A DNA stretch of 64,000 nucleotides from Corella eumyota (lineage: Eukaryota > Chordata > Ascidiacea > Phlebobranchia > Corellidae). A program made the translations under genes and the position numbers. This document shows positions 41,801-54,314 of the stretch, piece after piece (positions within the stretch are counted from its first letter, which is position 1; the number at the start of each line of letters is the position of its first letter). The notes below the pieces were generated by a model. The model was not told where the DNA came from, searched no databases, and saw only the letters and a list, made by a program, of their open reading frames with translations. The stretch spans positions 7,626,001 to 7,690,000 of the forward strand of contig OY720100.1 in NCBI GenBank assembly GCA_963082875.1, in the 5' to 3' direction.

Positions 41801-44800
41801 CATCAAATTTTAAAATGTTTTATTGTTTATACTTTTAAATTTAAAAAAGGTTGAAGTATCACCAAAAAAAGTATTAAAATTCTTGCAATTTGTTCAAGGG
41901 TTTATTCACTAGGGCTTGTGAAGTTTTAAGTTGATGCAGTTGTTTTGAATATATGTAAGGGTAGTTTACATTATTTTGGATTTATTTCAGATAAAAATTA
42001 CCCCATCGGATTATAGCAATGTAGATAGGGGTAGGGTCGCCCATCTTACACCAGAGAAAACCTTTCCTGAAAATAAAGATTTATCTCCACAGGTAAGAAT
42101 CTTTTGATCTTGTTGTTACTAATTAAAAACAAAAATTTAGAGGAGAGCTTATGGAACAGTGATAGGTTAATTAAATGTGCATTTCTTTAGAAATATAAAA
42201 GTAATGAGGCAACTTAAAAAAGTGTTTTTTAAAAATGTATTATAAGAGATTCTCGAAATATAAATTTAATTTACTACAGCTTTTGCATGACAAAGCTAAT
42301 ATAATAAGGTACTTGTGTTTTTTGCTTTAAAAATATTTTTTTAAAAAGGAATCATCGTATGGAAGTGAGTACAACTATCATTTTCAAACATTGCCGATTC
42401 CAAACTTACCCGATCAACATTTGCAAACTGTTTCGCCCCATTCACACAACAGTAATAACAACAACTCTGTTACCAGTGTTGCCAGCGATTTTTCCAACAC
42501 AAGTTTTGCTAATGTGTTTTCGGAGCCAGGCCAAGGGTTTCCAAAAAACTATACAGGGTAAATATTTTAAGATTTCAATAGTCTGCAGACGGGCGTTACC
42601 GCATATTGCGTTTTGCTGCGTTTGCAAATTAGGTAAACCATATACTTAACGAGGGCATAAGAAAGTATAAGTGTTAATAATAACTGTAATTTGAAAAGTA
42701 TGTGGGATAAGTTTTTATGGTTCTTTTTATGACCAGTTCTCATTACTGTCCTTCAAATGCACGTTCCGCCCAAAGTAATATCAGCAAACGCCCGTTTTGA
42801 ATTACTTTTTTTCCAAATTGCGCAAAATGTCAATTAACTAAAGTAAACGCCCTATATTTTGAAAATGTGAAATTGTGGGCATGTTATGGTCTAATGCAGC
42901 ACTGTTATTCAGAATCATAAAACTGAGAGAAAATTTTGTTTATGCTAACCCTGTTTAGCTTTCTTTTTCTTTTAAAGTTCCTGCGGGTGTGGCATAAATT
43001 TTTAAAGTTTGTTTATTTTTGTTGTAGAGAATATTTCGAATATGTCATGGAAGCACCGAAGTCTCTGAAGCAAAAGGAAGGGGAGCCAACAATGTCATAT
43101 ATAAACAAAGGTAATGTAAATTTTAAAATTACTTAAAATTAAAAATATATGAATGTTTTAATTTTTTTTAATTTACACATAAAAGTAACGTTACGTTTTA
43201 AAGTTAATTTGATATTATTTTTATAGGTTTATTCTATTGTGTTTCGTTGCGTGAATGCAGTGGCCAGCCCATACGCTACAAAAACCCTAACGTTACGGTA
43301 ATATATTCGTTTATTTTTACCTAATTTTTAATGACGCAAATTCATTTAAGCTATAATAAAGAAGATCTTAAAAAAATTGGCCAAAAGTTATTTCGTGACA
43401 ACCTGTTTATTTCTGAATAAACACTAGTTTTTAATACCTCAAATGGCTGTACGCACTACGCTAATGTACACTAAATAAACAACGCTTGCATATTTGACGA
43501 TATAAATCGAGACACGTGTTTATTACAGAGTGTGGTGCAGATAATATTCGGCGACGCAAAACCAGAGGAGGAACAATTAAAGCATTGGCGTTATTGGCAT
43601 GCAAGACAACACACCGCAAAGCAGAGAATAATCGACATAGGTAATTTAATTTTCTTTTGTTTGTTTAAACAGGCCGTCTAGTCGAGTGCTTTGTTTTTTT
43701 TTCGTAAGCCATTCTGGGATTTGCCAAAAAATTTGCTTTATTTACAAATACTCAAATTTGACTTTTTCATCAAGATATTTTATCTAAATATACAAATCTT
43801 TTTTAACCTTTATCAAAATTGGCTACTGCCGCTTGACATTAAAACAAAACATGTAGTAATATTTTTAAGATATTTTCTTGATGCATTTTATGAAAGTTCT
43901 TTATGATTTAACATGCATTCTTTTAACAGCTGATTATAAAGAGAGTTGTATGATAAGTTCAATTGACGAATTTGCTCATAATGCTATCAGCTTCACATGG
44001 AACGTTAACGAAACGGCGAAAATTTTCATAAGCTGCAACTGTCTAAGTACTGACTTTAGCGCACAAAAGGGCATTAAGGTAATTTTAGAAAAATATATTT
44101 AAAAAAATGGATTAATATCTTGAAAAAGTATTGCGGTTTGAGTTGACGTACATTTGAAATTAAAAAAATTAGTCAATTTAAAACACATTATTGAGTTTGA
44201 AATGCGTTATAATGTAACACTATTAAGTACTCCATAATTTTATTTCATAATTTTAAAACGCCTTGCAAATTTTCTGTTAAATATTCATTCAATTCACATA
44301 AATCATTATCCCGAAAGTAATTCGCCAAACGACGAATTGTTATAAAAAATGAATTAAAATAAGTTACAGTAAAAATATTATTAATTTATGCCAACATTAT
44401 AAAGATAGTTAATGTAAATAAATATATTATTGTTTAGGGTTTACCTTTGTTGCTACAAATTGACACATATGTTAATGGACGAACAAGTGGAACGCCTGAT
44501 CACCGTGGATTGTGCCAGCTCAAAGTTTTCTGTGATAAGGTAGCTCATAATAAATAACATCTATTTAACCCAATATCAAGATTGTGACAGTATTCAGATT
44601 GTATCATAAAATCAATGTAATAATATATGTAAGTTTTACGCCAAAAACCGCTAACCACAATGACTTTGTGTTACTTAGGGCGCCGAGAGAAAAATACGCG
44701 ACGAGGAACGTAAAGCGATGAGAAAAAAGCAAAAAGGTTCATCAAAGTTAGGTAAGTAACAACATTTGTAAACCTTAAGGTAAAGTTTTTAAGCAGGGGC

Positions 44801-46428
44801 TTTCAACCTACGTTGATAACTTGTGATTTACGTAGGTAAATAGGTTTAATTAAAGGAGAAACACCCACTGAAACATTCTATTTTCGAGTTCGAACAAATT
44901 TAAGTTTGATTATGAATCACATTTCTTTAAATAACGCGGTAGAATGCTCCGGTATTTGGTCGTGTGTATAGACTTTAACCGTGTGCATTTTTTAAATAAT
45001 TAAGGATTATTTGATGACCTAATCACTTGTGGCTACTTACAAAGTTAACATGAGTTGATATGGACTTTCTCGTTAAGTTAATACTAGATTTTCTCTATGA
45101 ATTTTAAAGAATAAACAACAACATGTTTATTAGCTTAAAATATAGGCCTATAAACATTATCATAATATTTTGATTAAAATTATTGTGTAATGTTTTCTTC
45201 TAAATAATATCAACAAAGAATTATAGATTCGACACTTATGAATAGTATATTTAAAAATGTTTTTTGTTAGGTATTCCTGGATTGTCGAGCCAAATGAATT
45301 TGTCCCCGATTGATATAAAGCCCGCCCTTTGTTCACCCAGTACAACTCCACCTTTGCAGTCTGGGACATCATCCAATAATTCTACAGCTGTGTCAAACAA
45401 AAGACATGATGTAGTATACTTGAAAACAGTAACAAACTTCATGACCCCATCGGTGTACTTTATACCAGAAGTGACTGGTAAGAATAAACTAGTAGATTTG
45501 TAAAATTTGGCTTAAAGTTAGTATAGATTTTTTATTACATCGAAAGTGTTTTACATTATTTTGTTTCTAATACGTTTATAGAATTCTTTTTAATTGGCTT
45601 TTTTATATTTAGGGCATTCCAGCAGTGCGCGAAATCACGTGACCATCTCGCCTTCCGCGAACCGACACTCCAGTTCAGGTGGAATGGGGAATTCCCTTTT
45701 GTCGTCTGCTCCAACTGAGCTTGATCACGTGTTTCTTGGCCACCAGTCCGAGCTTGAAAGTTCTAGATTATCGGCAAAGCGTTCCCATAGCTGCGACGAC
45801 ACCGAATTTCCTTTTGCAAAGGTAAGTCAGCTATAGCTATGCCAATACGTGTTGTGTTTTTATAAAATATTAGGTAAACAAGTGAAAGCGAGTTAAATTT
45901 AATTTTTTTAATGTTTTTTTTTAGGTTCGACGAGTCTCTGAAGAATGTAGAAAGGTGTTACTTTATATAAGGAAAGAAGGGGAAGATGTGTACGACGGAG
46001 TCATGCTAAGGGAGGCAACGCTTAAAGGGCTTAAAATGGCGGTAAGTTGTAATGTTTTATTCCGCTTTAAAATTATTTTTTTTATATTTTGATTTGGGTT
46101 TTAATTCTGCATAATAGGTATTTTTAAGAAAATTTTATGATTGTTACAGATAGAGGAAAAATATGAAATTCCAGCAGAGAATATTTACAAAATTCTAAAG
46201 AAATCAAAGAAGGGGTAAGTGCTCACAAAATTTGGATATCCACCATTTTTAAGTTCTACTTTTTAGTATCTTTTTTAAATCCTTTTTTTATTATTTTTTA
46301 GTATTCTTGTTAACGTCGACGACAACATTATTCGTCACTATAGCAACGAGGACACATTTGTCATTCAGTTTTCAACCGAAATCATTGGAAATGAAACAGT
46401 GCACAAAATTATTTTAAATTCTGTCTAA
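38815..46428 (+). CDS. GRHL: Grainyhead-like transcription factor
   Basis: CP2/Grainyhead DNA-binding factor, a regulator of epidermal and epithelial genes. Eighteen exons: 38,815-39,665; 40,564-40,768; 40,924-41,006; 41,300-41,424; 41,670-41,794; 41,991-42,092; 42,349-42,557; 43,028-43,110; 43,227-43,297; 43,529-43,640; 43,930-44,078; 44,438-44,539; 44,679-44,751; 45,271-45,477; 45,613-45,821; 45,925-46,041; 46,150-46,214; 46,302-46,428. Sum 3,015 nt, 1,004 residues, all phases consistent. Exon 2 has the family block [20 protein letters not shown] with [20 protein letters not shown]; the CP2 domain covers [70 protein letters not shown]; the C-terminal dimerisation region has [19 protein letters not shown]. 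Exon 1 is a long N/Q/S-rich extension not found in vertebrate GRHL1-3 (about 600 residues). Confidence 0.93.
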
Positions 46429-47184
46429 CCGAAGCCTTAACATCGCAAATTTTAAAATGTCAGAAGTGTAAAAATTTATTAACTTAATTATTCTGCTGGT
46501 GGCCGAAGTTTTATGCTTGAAATTTTGTTTCTAAATATGCACTACAAATATTCTATGCTTTCTACTAATTATGTGACTGTAATAGTATAGCCACTCACAT
46601 TACAACTCTTTCAGTCATATTTAGCATTGCCAATGCCTCTTTAAAGTTTTTTTGTTAAAAATGAAAGATTACTATTATAGTCATTGACATCAAAACACTA
46701 TTAATTTCTATGCATTATGTCCAATATTACAGTATCTTTTAAATAATGCTATTGACCTATATAGTAAAAAAGCTTTTCAACACAACTAAGTTCACTGTAT
46801 AATATATATATATATACTTTTAGTTTACTATTTTCGTACTACTTTATGCATTCCTGGACACGTTACTGAATGATTAGTTTTTTTTTGAAAACGGCACGCC
46901 AATTTGATAAATTTTGTAGTTTATTTTATTTAACTTTTGCAGCTTTGCATGATATTTTTCGTCAACACAATCTTGTAACTTAATGACTAGTAGAATCGCA
47001 TTTTAATCAGCATAAACACATATGCTAAATTTTATGTTAGATTAAACTACTATTATATTGCTCACTGTATACCAATGGTGCCTACACTTTTAAAATGTAC
47101 ATTTTTTGTTACAAATCGTCATTTACAGAGTTTAGTTCATTATTATATTGTATATTGATCTGTATAAATTTTTTTTCTTTGCTT

Positions 47185-47190
47185 AATAAA
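47185..47190 (+). terminator. Candidate polyadenylation signal of the Grainyhead-like gene
   Basis: AATAAA about 760 bp after the stop at 46,428 and before the next plus-strand gene. The stretch 46,429-47,184 holds no gene and would be 3' UTR. Confidence 0.4.
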
Positions 47191-47370
47191 TAAATTAAAA
47201 ATCTAAGTTGTTTTAAAAGAAATTGTTTAAAGAAAAACGATACTTAAATTATTGAGGATAAAAAATTCTAAATAAAAAAACTATCATTTGCGGGGATTTT
47301 CAAAAAATAAAAACCCATGTGTGTTTAATTTAAAAAGTTTAATGTTATGAAAAAAACAATTTGTTAAAGC

Positions 47371-50191
47371 ATGGAAAACTCGAAACAAAAAATGTTTATG
47401 TTGACTGGCTTCTCCGAAAACGAAAAGGAGAAACTAAGTTCCATCATTCACCAACTTGGTGGAGAATATTTAATGAATCTTAACGATTCACAGGTTAGTG
47501 GTTGTAATGCAAAATCTCAATAAACAACAACCAAAAAATATCACACAAATATCAATTTAAAAAAAAGGACAATTATTTATTGAATTTGGTTAATATTATT
47601 TTAAATTATGTCAATGTTGTGGTGTATAAATATCATCTGGCTGTTTAAGAACTTCTGGCCTCAGCAAGTCCAGTCTGGAAAGTAGGGCAGTTTTCGACGA
47701 GATCTCGTGCGTGCAAGCGTAAAAATCGGCGTGACCGCGAGTGCACGCGTACTAAAATTTTTGGTCTACCCGTGCACATGTAATTTATGTTAGCGAATTT
47801 ACCTTTAATTTTCCAGGCGTGCAAAACGCTAATTTCAGGCGTGCCTTTTTTTAACGAAAAAAATCTTGTGCGGGCTTGCTGCCCTACTTTCCAGACAGGA
47901 GCATAGTCACATAGTGCTCTAGTGACTGTGCTGATTATGTACTTAAACACCCTGCATTTTCAGATTTAGTATTAGGGGTTTAACTGTTGCTATGTTACTT
48001 TTTGGGTACATTGCTACTAACAACACTTAACCTAAAACTAAACAATAAGCCAGGCAATATTTTTTGGAAACCAATTAAATATATATACTTTTTTAAAAAA
48101 TAAAAACTTTCAAAAATATTAAACAATACAAATGTAGAATAACTGAAGTTTAATTATTAAATTAAATGTTCAACACAGGGATTTGACAGCAGATGTACTC
48201 ATCTTGTTGCAAAGAAACCATGCAGAAGTCAAAAGTGCATGTGTGCCTGTGCTAAAGGTAATTTAAAATGTATATAATCAAGTAAAATATTTAGAGCAGT
48301 TTAAACTTTTTTTTTTTTTTTTGTATATATCTCTATCCTCGATGTGGGAAAGTCGAATGCGCGACTTAAACATAGAGTAACATCAGTTACTCCGACCCAG
48401 TCTCGAGTTGCCTGTGGCAGTTTGGGATATTATAGATTATAATTGCCCGATAGTTATACTGCTGATTAAGTGCTGGCTCAGCAGGAGTTCACACCGTTTA
48501 TAGCACCTTACTCAAGGGTGCTTCAGCATGAGAACAGTGGGGATTGAACCCACGACCTCATGTGTGGTGTGGCAAGTGTTTTTACCACTACACCACGCTG
48601 CCGGTTGAATACTAGAGAAAGGACATTTAAATATTAGAGAACAATAAATAGAAATATTTTTTCAAAGGGGTTGTTTCTTAAGATTATTGTTCTGTGTTGA
48701 TACAAAAATATTATTATGAGTACTAAAGTAATATAAAAAACTGCGAAATTTAACTGAATTTTTAGATTTTGGGAATATATTTTGAAAAAGCAAAATAACA
48801 AAAAATACACATCATTTTACAGATTACTTTAAATTATTTTGTTTTTCAGGTTGTTGGATTTTGGTGGCTGAATATTTTTACGAAAGTGCTAAAGTTAACA
48901 AATGGTTGAATGAAACAGATTACGAATGGAGTGAAAAAAAATGCGTGAATATTGACCAGATTAACTTTATTAATGTAAGTTTACATAAAAAAAATTTTAA
49001 TTATCAGTTTTTAGAATTCTATATCTAAGAAAAATTAGGTTTGATGTGTAAAGTTATAACAAAATTATAAATTCTGTTTAAATATAATATAGGCCTGGTA
49101 ACAAAAATGTTTTAAAAAAGAAAAAAATATTTTAATGTTTGCTCTAGGCTGCCAGACGATGGAGAACAAAAATTGAAAATGGTATTGAGAATTTTCCTTT
49201 TCAAGGATGGGTTGTGGGATCAGCACTTTCTAAATCTTTTAAAATTTACCAGAGGTATGTATAAGCTTTTTTTTATATTTTTATTTTTATCCTCGACATG
49301 GAAAAGTTAACTTTACAAACATAAAAATAATTTTGTTACTTGACCCAATCTCGAGTTGCCCAATAATTTAGCTGGTGATTAAGATTAAGTATGATTAAGT
49401 ATACCAGTTATAGCACCTCACTTAGGGGTGCTACATCATGAGAGCTGTAGGGATTGAACCCAGGACCTCATGTTTTGAAGCCAAGTGTTTTGACTACTAC
49501 ACCACACTGCTATATTTCTTCAAACATGTATAACTTTAAAAAAATGGTTTTAAAAAAAGGAAATTAATAAACATTTTTCATTGAATTTATATTTTTTTGT
49601 TTTAGCCTCCACTTTCATTTTCAGAATTAACTTATTAAATAAAACAAATATTTTAATAATAGTGTTGTGTGAAAATGTCAAGATTATTTTTATGGTTTAA
49701 AACACATGATTTTATACCTAAATAACTTTAAAATACATTGTATTTTAATTTCTTTTCAGGTTTATTGAGGTAGGAGGTGGAAAAGTATATCCTCTTAAAA
49801 ACCAGGACTCAAGTCATAAATTTACTCACATTTTAGCGGATCATCGTAAGTTTATTAATAACTACTCATACCGGTGTTTTTTCTACTAACAATGGTTTAT
49901 AATAATGACATGGGAAGTTATACTTAACTAAACTTTGGCACTTCTTTGTTTTAAAAATAGTTTCTGACATTTATCAAAAGGTAAATTTTTGTGCAAGTTA
50001 TTATCTAGTGTTATATAACAAAAGTTTATCTTAAACTATATAGGCTAATAAAAATATTATGTATATATAAGAATTATATTTTATTGGTTTTTGTTTTTAA
50101 TTTAAAAGGTCATAAAAACGAGGTTGAGGAATATAGAAAAAATGGAATTCCTTGTATTAAAAGTGAATTTTTAGCAAGATGGATTTTGCAA
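47371..50191 (+). CDS. SLF1: SLF1-like tandem BRCT protein, N-terminal part
   Basis: SLF1 (ANKRD32) links the SMC5/6 complex to DNA damage sites through its N-terminal BRCT pair. Exons 47,371-47,493; 48,179-48,257; 48,850-48,974; 49,148-49,254; 49,760-49,845; 50,109-50,191 give 201 codons in consistent phase. BRCT 1: MFMLTGFSENEKEKL, CTHLVAKKPCRSQKCMCACA, CWILVAEYFYESAKVNKWLN, ETDYEW. BRCT 2: AARRWRTKIENG, GWVVGS, FIEVGGGKVYPL, FTHILADH, IKSEFLARWIL. The order and the T-H-L-V-A, D/E-T-x-Y-E-W and R-R-W-R segments match vertebrate SLF1 better than TOPBP1. An AG lies one base before the ATG. The ankyrin repeats of SLF1 are not in the window; continuation is discussed at 50,402 and 63,574. Two SINEs and one MITE lie in introns. 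Confidence 0.8.
47671..47898. mobile_element. MITE-like element in SLF1 intron 1
   Basis: Ends CAGTCTGGAAAGTAGGGCAG (left) and its reverse complement on the right, 19 of 20 positions pairing; about 228 bp. The flanks 'agcaagt' and 'agcatagt' are similar but not an exact duplication. An open frame on the minus strand across it (47,645-47,950) is a by-product and not a gene. Confidence 0.7.
48328..48605 (-). mobile_element. tRNA-derived SINE, best preserved copy
   Basis: Read on the minus strand from 48,605 it starts CCGGCAGCGTGGTGTAGTGG (box A like), then GTCGTGGGTTCAATCCCCAC (box B like), then a body of about 200 bp ending in AT-rich sequence with a poly-A-like run. It resembles the short interspersed family described from Ciona; the name is not verified. 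It lies between two exons of the SLF1-like gene and serves here as reference for the other copies. Confidence 0.75.
49278..49512 (-). mobile_element. tRNA-derived SINE
   Basis: 'tatcctcgacatgg', 'cccaatctcgagttgcc', 'agcacctcacttaggggtgc' and 'gggattgaacccaggacctc' with head remnant 'tactacaccacactgc'. Second copy in the SLF1-like gene. Confidence 0.7.
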
Positions 50192-50401
50192 GTAAGTTTA
50201 ACTTATTGGATTTTACTAAAAAAATCTTAGCGTAGGTGTTATAAATATTCTACTTTAGTTAAAAAAATATTTGTAAGTTGGTTTAGTATAATAAACAAAA
50301 TTCCACGAATTTTTTGGCCTTTATGCTGTAATTTTGGATATTTATTTTTGTCTTATTTCCATGGCGACTTTAAATAAAATTTTTTTTTTTTCAATTTCTA
50401 G

Positions 50402-50506
50402 TTAAGACCAGGTAAAAATTTAGGCAAAAATGTACCTCTAATTCCCTATAGTTTTTTGTAGGCATATTAAATTACAGTTAAATTTCATATAAACTCGTTA
50501 AATAAA
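50402..50506 (+). CDS. Possible alternative last exon of the SLF1-like gene with poly(A) signal
   Basis: A strong pyrimidine tract and AG precede 50,402. In phase 0, which matches the donor at 50,191, the frame reads LRPGKNLGKNVPLIPYSFL and stops at 50,459-50,461. AATAAA follows at 50,501-50,506, only 40 bp later. This would end a protein of 220 residues holding just the two BRCT domains. The same acceptor could also lead to a 10-nt micro-exon (GT after CCAG), which would not fit the frame of the 63,574 exon. Confidence 0.45.
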
Positions 50507-53500
50507 ACTCAAATATTTTTGTTTATTTCTTTAAGTGACATGTTTTGTAAAATGTGGTATTTTTATATTTTAATGGAAATTATTTTGGTCAATTAGTATT
50601 TTGTGATGACTTGTGTGGTACTTCGGGAGTTTTTAACTTAAAATTACTATTAGGTAATTTTTTTTTTTTATTGAAACTAAAAAAATTGTAGCATCAAAAA
50701 TTGAAGGTATTCTAATGGCTTTAAAATTACAATATTTTGTATTTTTATATGCCCCCTGCGTACGTACAATAGCTAATACGTAAATAAAAATTACTCAATA
50801 TGCTACACCGCTTACGCACTCGTACACCCTTTTCACTTAACGACAAATACTTTTCAAAACTTTATAAAAAAACAAGCGAATTTTTTGGCCATTTTCGAAT
50901 AACAAAAAACAAAAATAGTTATTAACAAAAATGCAGAAAATAAAATTAGATTTAATTTCCTAAAAACGTGATGGTTTAGTCTAATTTTCAACCTCAGCAA
51001 TTCGTTATGAATGTTATTTTATAAATTTTCAAGTATAAAAGCCGCGTAATTAAAATCCATTTTTATTCCTTTCAATATATGGTTAGAAAAAGTTTAATTT
51101 ACCAATTTACCAGGCCAGTCGAGCTAATTGTAGCTCTTCGAATTAACGTCTAGACTGCGATGTAACTTTGCAGCAGTCACGTCCTATTCTTGTTTACGAA
51201 AATCAGCGAAAAAGTAACCCGCTCATTAATTTGATCACGAGCCTTGTGCGCGTTTTTGTTTGTCACAAAAGTTGTTTTGTAATTTCACCTGTTTACAGCT
51301 TTGTTGATTTGCGAAGTTTTTTTTGTCATTTATTTTTTACGGTTTAGAATAACGCAGTTTCCATCTGCAGTATTCTTGTTTACTCCTAGCCTACCCAGTT
51401 CAAGTCGTATGTACCAGAAGATAGGTATATTGTTACATTTTATTATTTAGAAGGAACAAGAAGTGTGTTTTCGCAGCAGGGTATGCGGTACTGCTGTAAC
51501 AACAATAATTTATCACAGTTCTTATGTCAGGGTTGACATCGCCAAAGTTACATTTGTGTACTTTGAAAATGAAATTGGGCGGCAAGAACGCGTTCTTTGG
51601 TCGGCGCTTCCTTATTAAATTTAACAGGTTTTGTTAACAAGGGTTATTTATCATTTTAAATGAGACATGTTGTGACAGTTTAATTCTGGGCCCTGCCGTA
51701 GACTTGGTTACGGTAGCCGTGGTTTTATTCTCTTTATGGGAAACGCCATCACTTAACTTTAATCCCCCACAAAATTGCCGAGCTTCACTTTAGCGTATCC
51801 ATTACAGGCTATTTGCTTGGCTTTCGGTCGGACCGAGCTGGTATTGTGACAAAGTGACAAGCCAGTGAACTGCGTCTGCTGTTTTGTGTTGCATGTTGCC
51901 ATGTGATTATTGCACCGTAATTCAGTCGTGACTTTGTTGTTTTTGTGTGTCTGGCCCGCATGTGAATGATACGTCACTCCCGGCCTAATGCTGACGTCAC
52001 CCGACTTTTAGCCTTCGTGTTACATTCAAAGGAAGGGCGTCTCGAACTTGTAAAGTGCGCGCACGTGTTCGAGATGTGAAGTCACGTGACCGTACAAAAT
52101 AGGCGGATTTGTAACCAATTGATTTCGATCTCATATTGTCGTTCGCGCAGTGCTAGCAGGTGGTGCAGTTTCCTTTATGTCGTGTTGACGTTTAAGCAAC
52201 ACTTGGCGCAATAGTGAAGTGCATATTTGAATTGGGCATGCATGTCAAGCTATTGTTATAAGCTCAAAGCAATATAACGTTTCACGCAGCTAAAAAATTC
52301 GCACGTGAACTTGAGTCGTCTGGGTAATTTATAGATTTGTATTTGGTCTAGGCTGAAATTATATAATAATGGAAATTTTAGGCCTTTTTTTTCTGTTGGT
52401 AAGGTTTTTGATTTTGGGTTGCTAGTGACTTCAATTCGATTTTTTTTAAAGCGGAATAATAATGGTATTTTTAGTTAGTGAAAAAGGAAAAAAAATTAAG
52501 TTAATTTATTTGAAAATGCTTATTTCGATTTCATTAACATAGATGAGTAACAGAATTGTTTTTATCGACAATTATTTAAACTTATTTGGTTAGGTCGTTT
52601 TTTGTTAGATTTTTTAATTTATTATTATTTTTAAATTCTATAAAGATATTTCAATTTAAACAATATCATTGTGAATTTGTCGTCTTTCTGTATATGGTTG
52701 TTTGACGAACACAGAGACGAAATATACATCGTCGTTATAACAACCAAATCAAAAAGTCGATCACATTTGCAAATTGAATATCAGCAAAGTCTAATAAAAA
52801 ACAAAAAAAAAATTTGAAAATGTTTAAATTTGTTAATTTTTTGTATCACTTGTAGTTTAAGGTCTTTAAACGAATTCCTAAACTTTGCGGTCCTCACAAA
52901 AGTTTTCAAAATTTTTATTTTTTTTTGAAAATGTATACTATATAGCCAAATATATATATATGTTCTTACTCTAAATTTGTAGCTACTAAATATTTATTGA
53001 TCAGTTAGTATTGTTTAATAATTTCAATAAAGCCGTGGTTGGGTTTAAATTAAGCAAAAGGTTAAAAAAATGTTTGTGAAGTTTTTTATGTTTTATTTTT
53101 TTAAAGATATTTTTTTTATGTTTGTGAATCGCTATTGTATTGAGATTAAGTTGACGTTTATTCGTATAACTTTTTAAATAAAAAAAATAAAATGGTTATA
53201 TATTTTTAAGGCTAAAACGAAGTTATTTTTACTTTCATAAAATCATTTTTGTATTTTTTAAAACCAAAAAATGATCTCTCCGTTAAGAAAAACAATTTTT
53301 TTTAATGTTTAAAAACCAAAATGGCGTAGTTATCATTTATGTTTAAGTGAAAATGGCACCGAAAACTGTCGTTTTAAAATTAAAAAAAAATAATTACTAA
53401 TAATATTTACTATTTTAATTCACATGCCATATATTGTTTTTGTTTTAAATTAGCATTTTATTGTTGTAATCTTATAATTTTATGCAGCATATATAATAAT

Positions 53501-54314
53501 ACACTCTGAATTAAAGTTCATTGTTTTGATTTGTTTTTGTTAATATGCTTCAATCAAGTTCTTTTTAAATAAAATTTGATTTTAAAAGCATTTTACTGAT
53601 TCAGATTTAATTAGTTTTTGGTAAACCAAAACGTTTTGTGTTTATAGGGTAAATTAAATTTGTTGTTTGTTGAAGATTAACCGGATCAGTTTACGACCTT
53701 AGAAATGTAACTTTATTCTAACATGGCTATACGTTACTTTGTTTAAAACTTGTTTGCATTTAAGTTAGTAAGTTTTTTTATTATTTATTAAACTTGCAAA
53801 GCATTGCATTTATGATACGATACTTCCTTAAACTTTCATTAACTATAACTGTTTCCTGTGTATCGGATTTCTATGACCTAGTTCATGCCTATAGCACACT
53901 ACTAAATACTAATTCAAAAATTTGCATAATATAAAGCTGTGGGTTATACCTTCAAAATCATACTAACATCTATTGCGTTTTTGTTACTTTTTGGGGAAAT
54001 TTATTTTGGCTTTAGAAAATTAAGTTCGTACATTTAATAATATTGATAACTTGATTTTGCTTCTGTTATGTTGTTTTATTAAAAATGGGCCATTTTAGAA
54101 AAATGGTTACTATGTACTATGTACAGTAATGCACTTATTTTATAGCAAACTTTAAGATGTCACAAAATTATTAACAGAAGTACATTTGGTTAGATCACAA
54201 CATTAATATCAATTTTCGTTAATACAGCAGCAGTTTTTTTAAGTGTGTTAAAATTAATAAAATAAGTGAAAATACATAATTGAGTATAAATGACATGCTG
54301 ATGAATCCTTTCCC
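50507..54314. other. Non-coding stretch right of the BRCT exons
   Basis: AT-rich to 51.1 kb, then a GC-richer patch at 51,120-52,340 with CpG-containing words, CCAAT-like sites and a perfect GTCACGTGAC, then AT-rich again. No coding exon recognised. Either intron of a long SLF1 form or, in part, the promoter of a separate plus-strand gene that includes the 63,574 exon. Confidence 0.5.
52081..52090. promoter_or_regulatory. Perfect palindromic E-box GTCACGTGAC
   Basis: Ten-base palindrome of the kind bound by MITF/TFEB-family factors, within the GC-richer patch and next to GCGCACGTGTTCG (second CACGTG at about 52,062). The candidate target is any gene starting here on the plus strand. Confidence 0.35.

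Noticed and set aside
47645-47950. 101-codon minus-strand open frame
   Set aside because: It lies across a MITE with inverted ends and reads repeat sequence.
48540-48605. tRNA gene
   Set aside because: Box A and box B like motifs are present, but the cloverleaf is not intact and the sequence is the head of a SINE present in several copies here.
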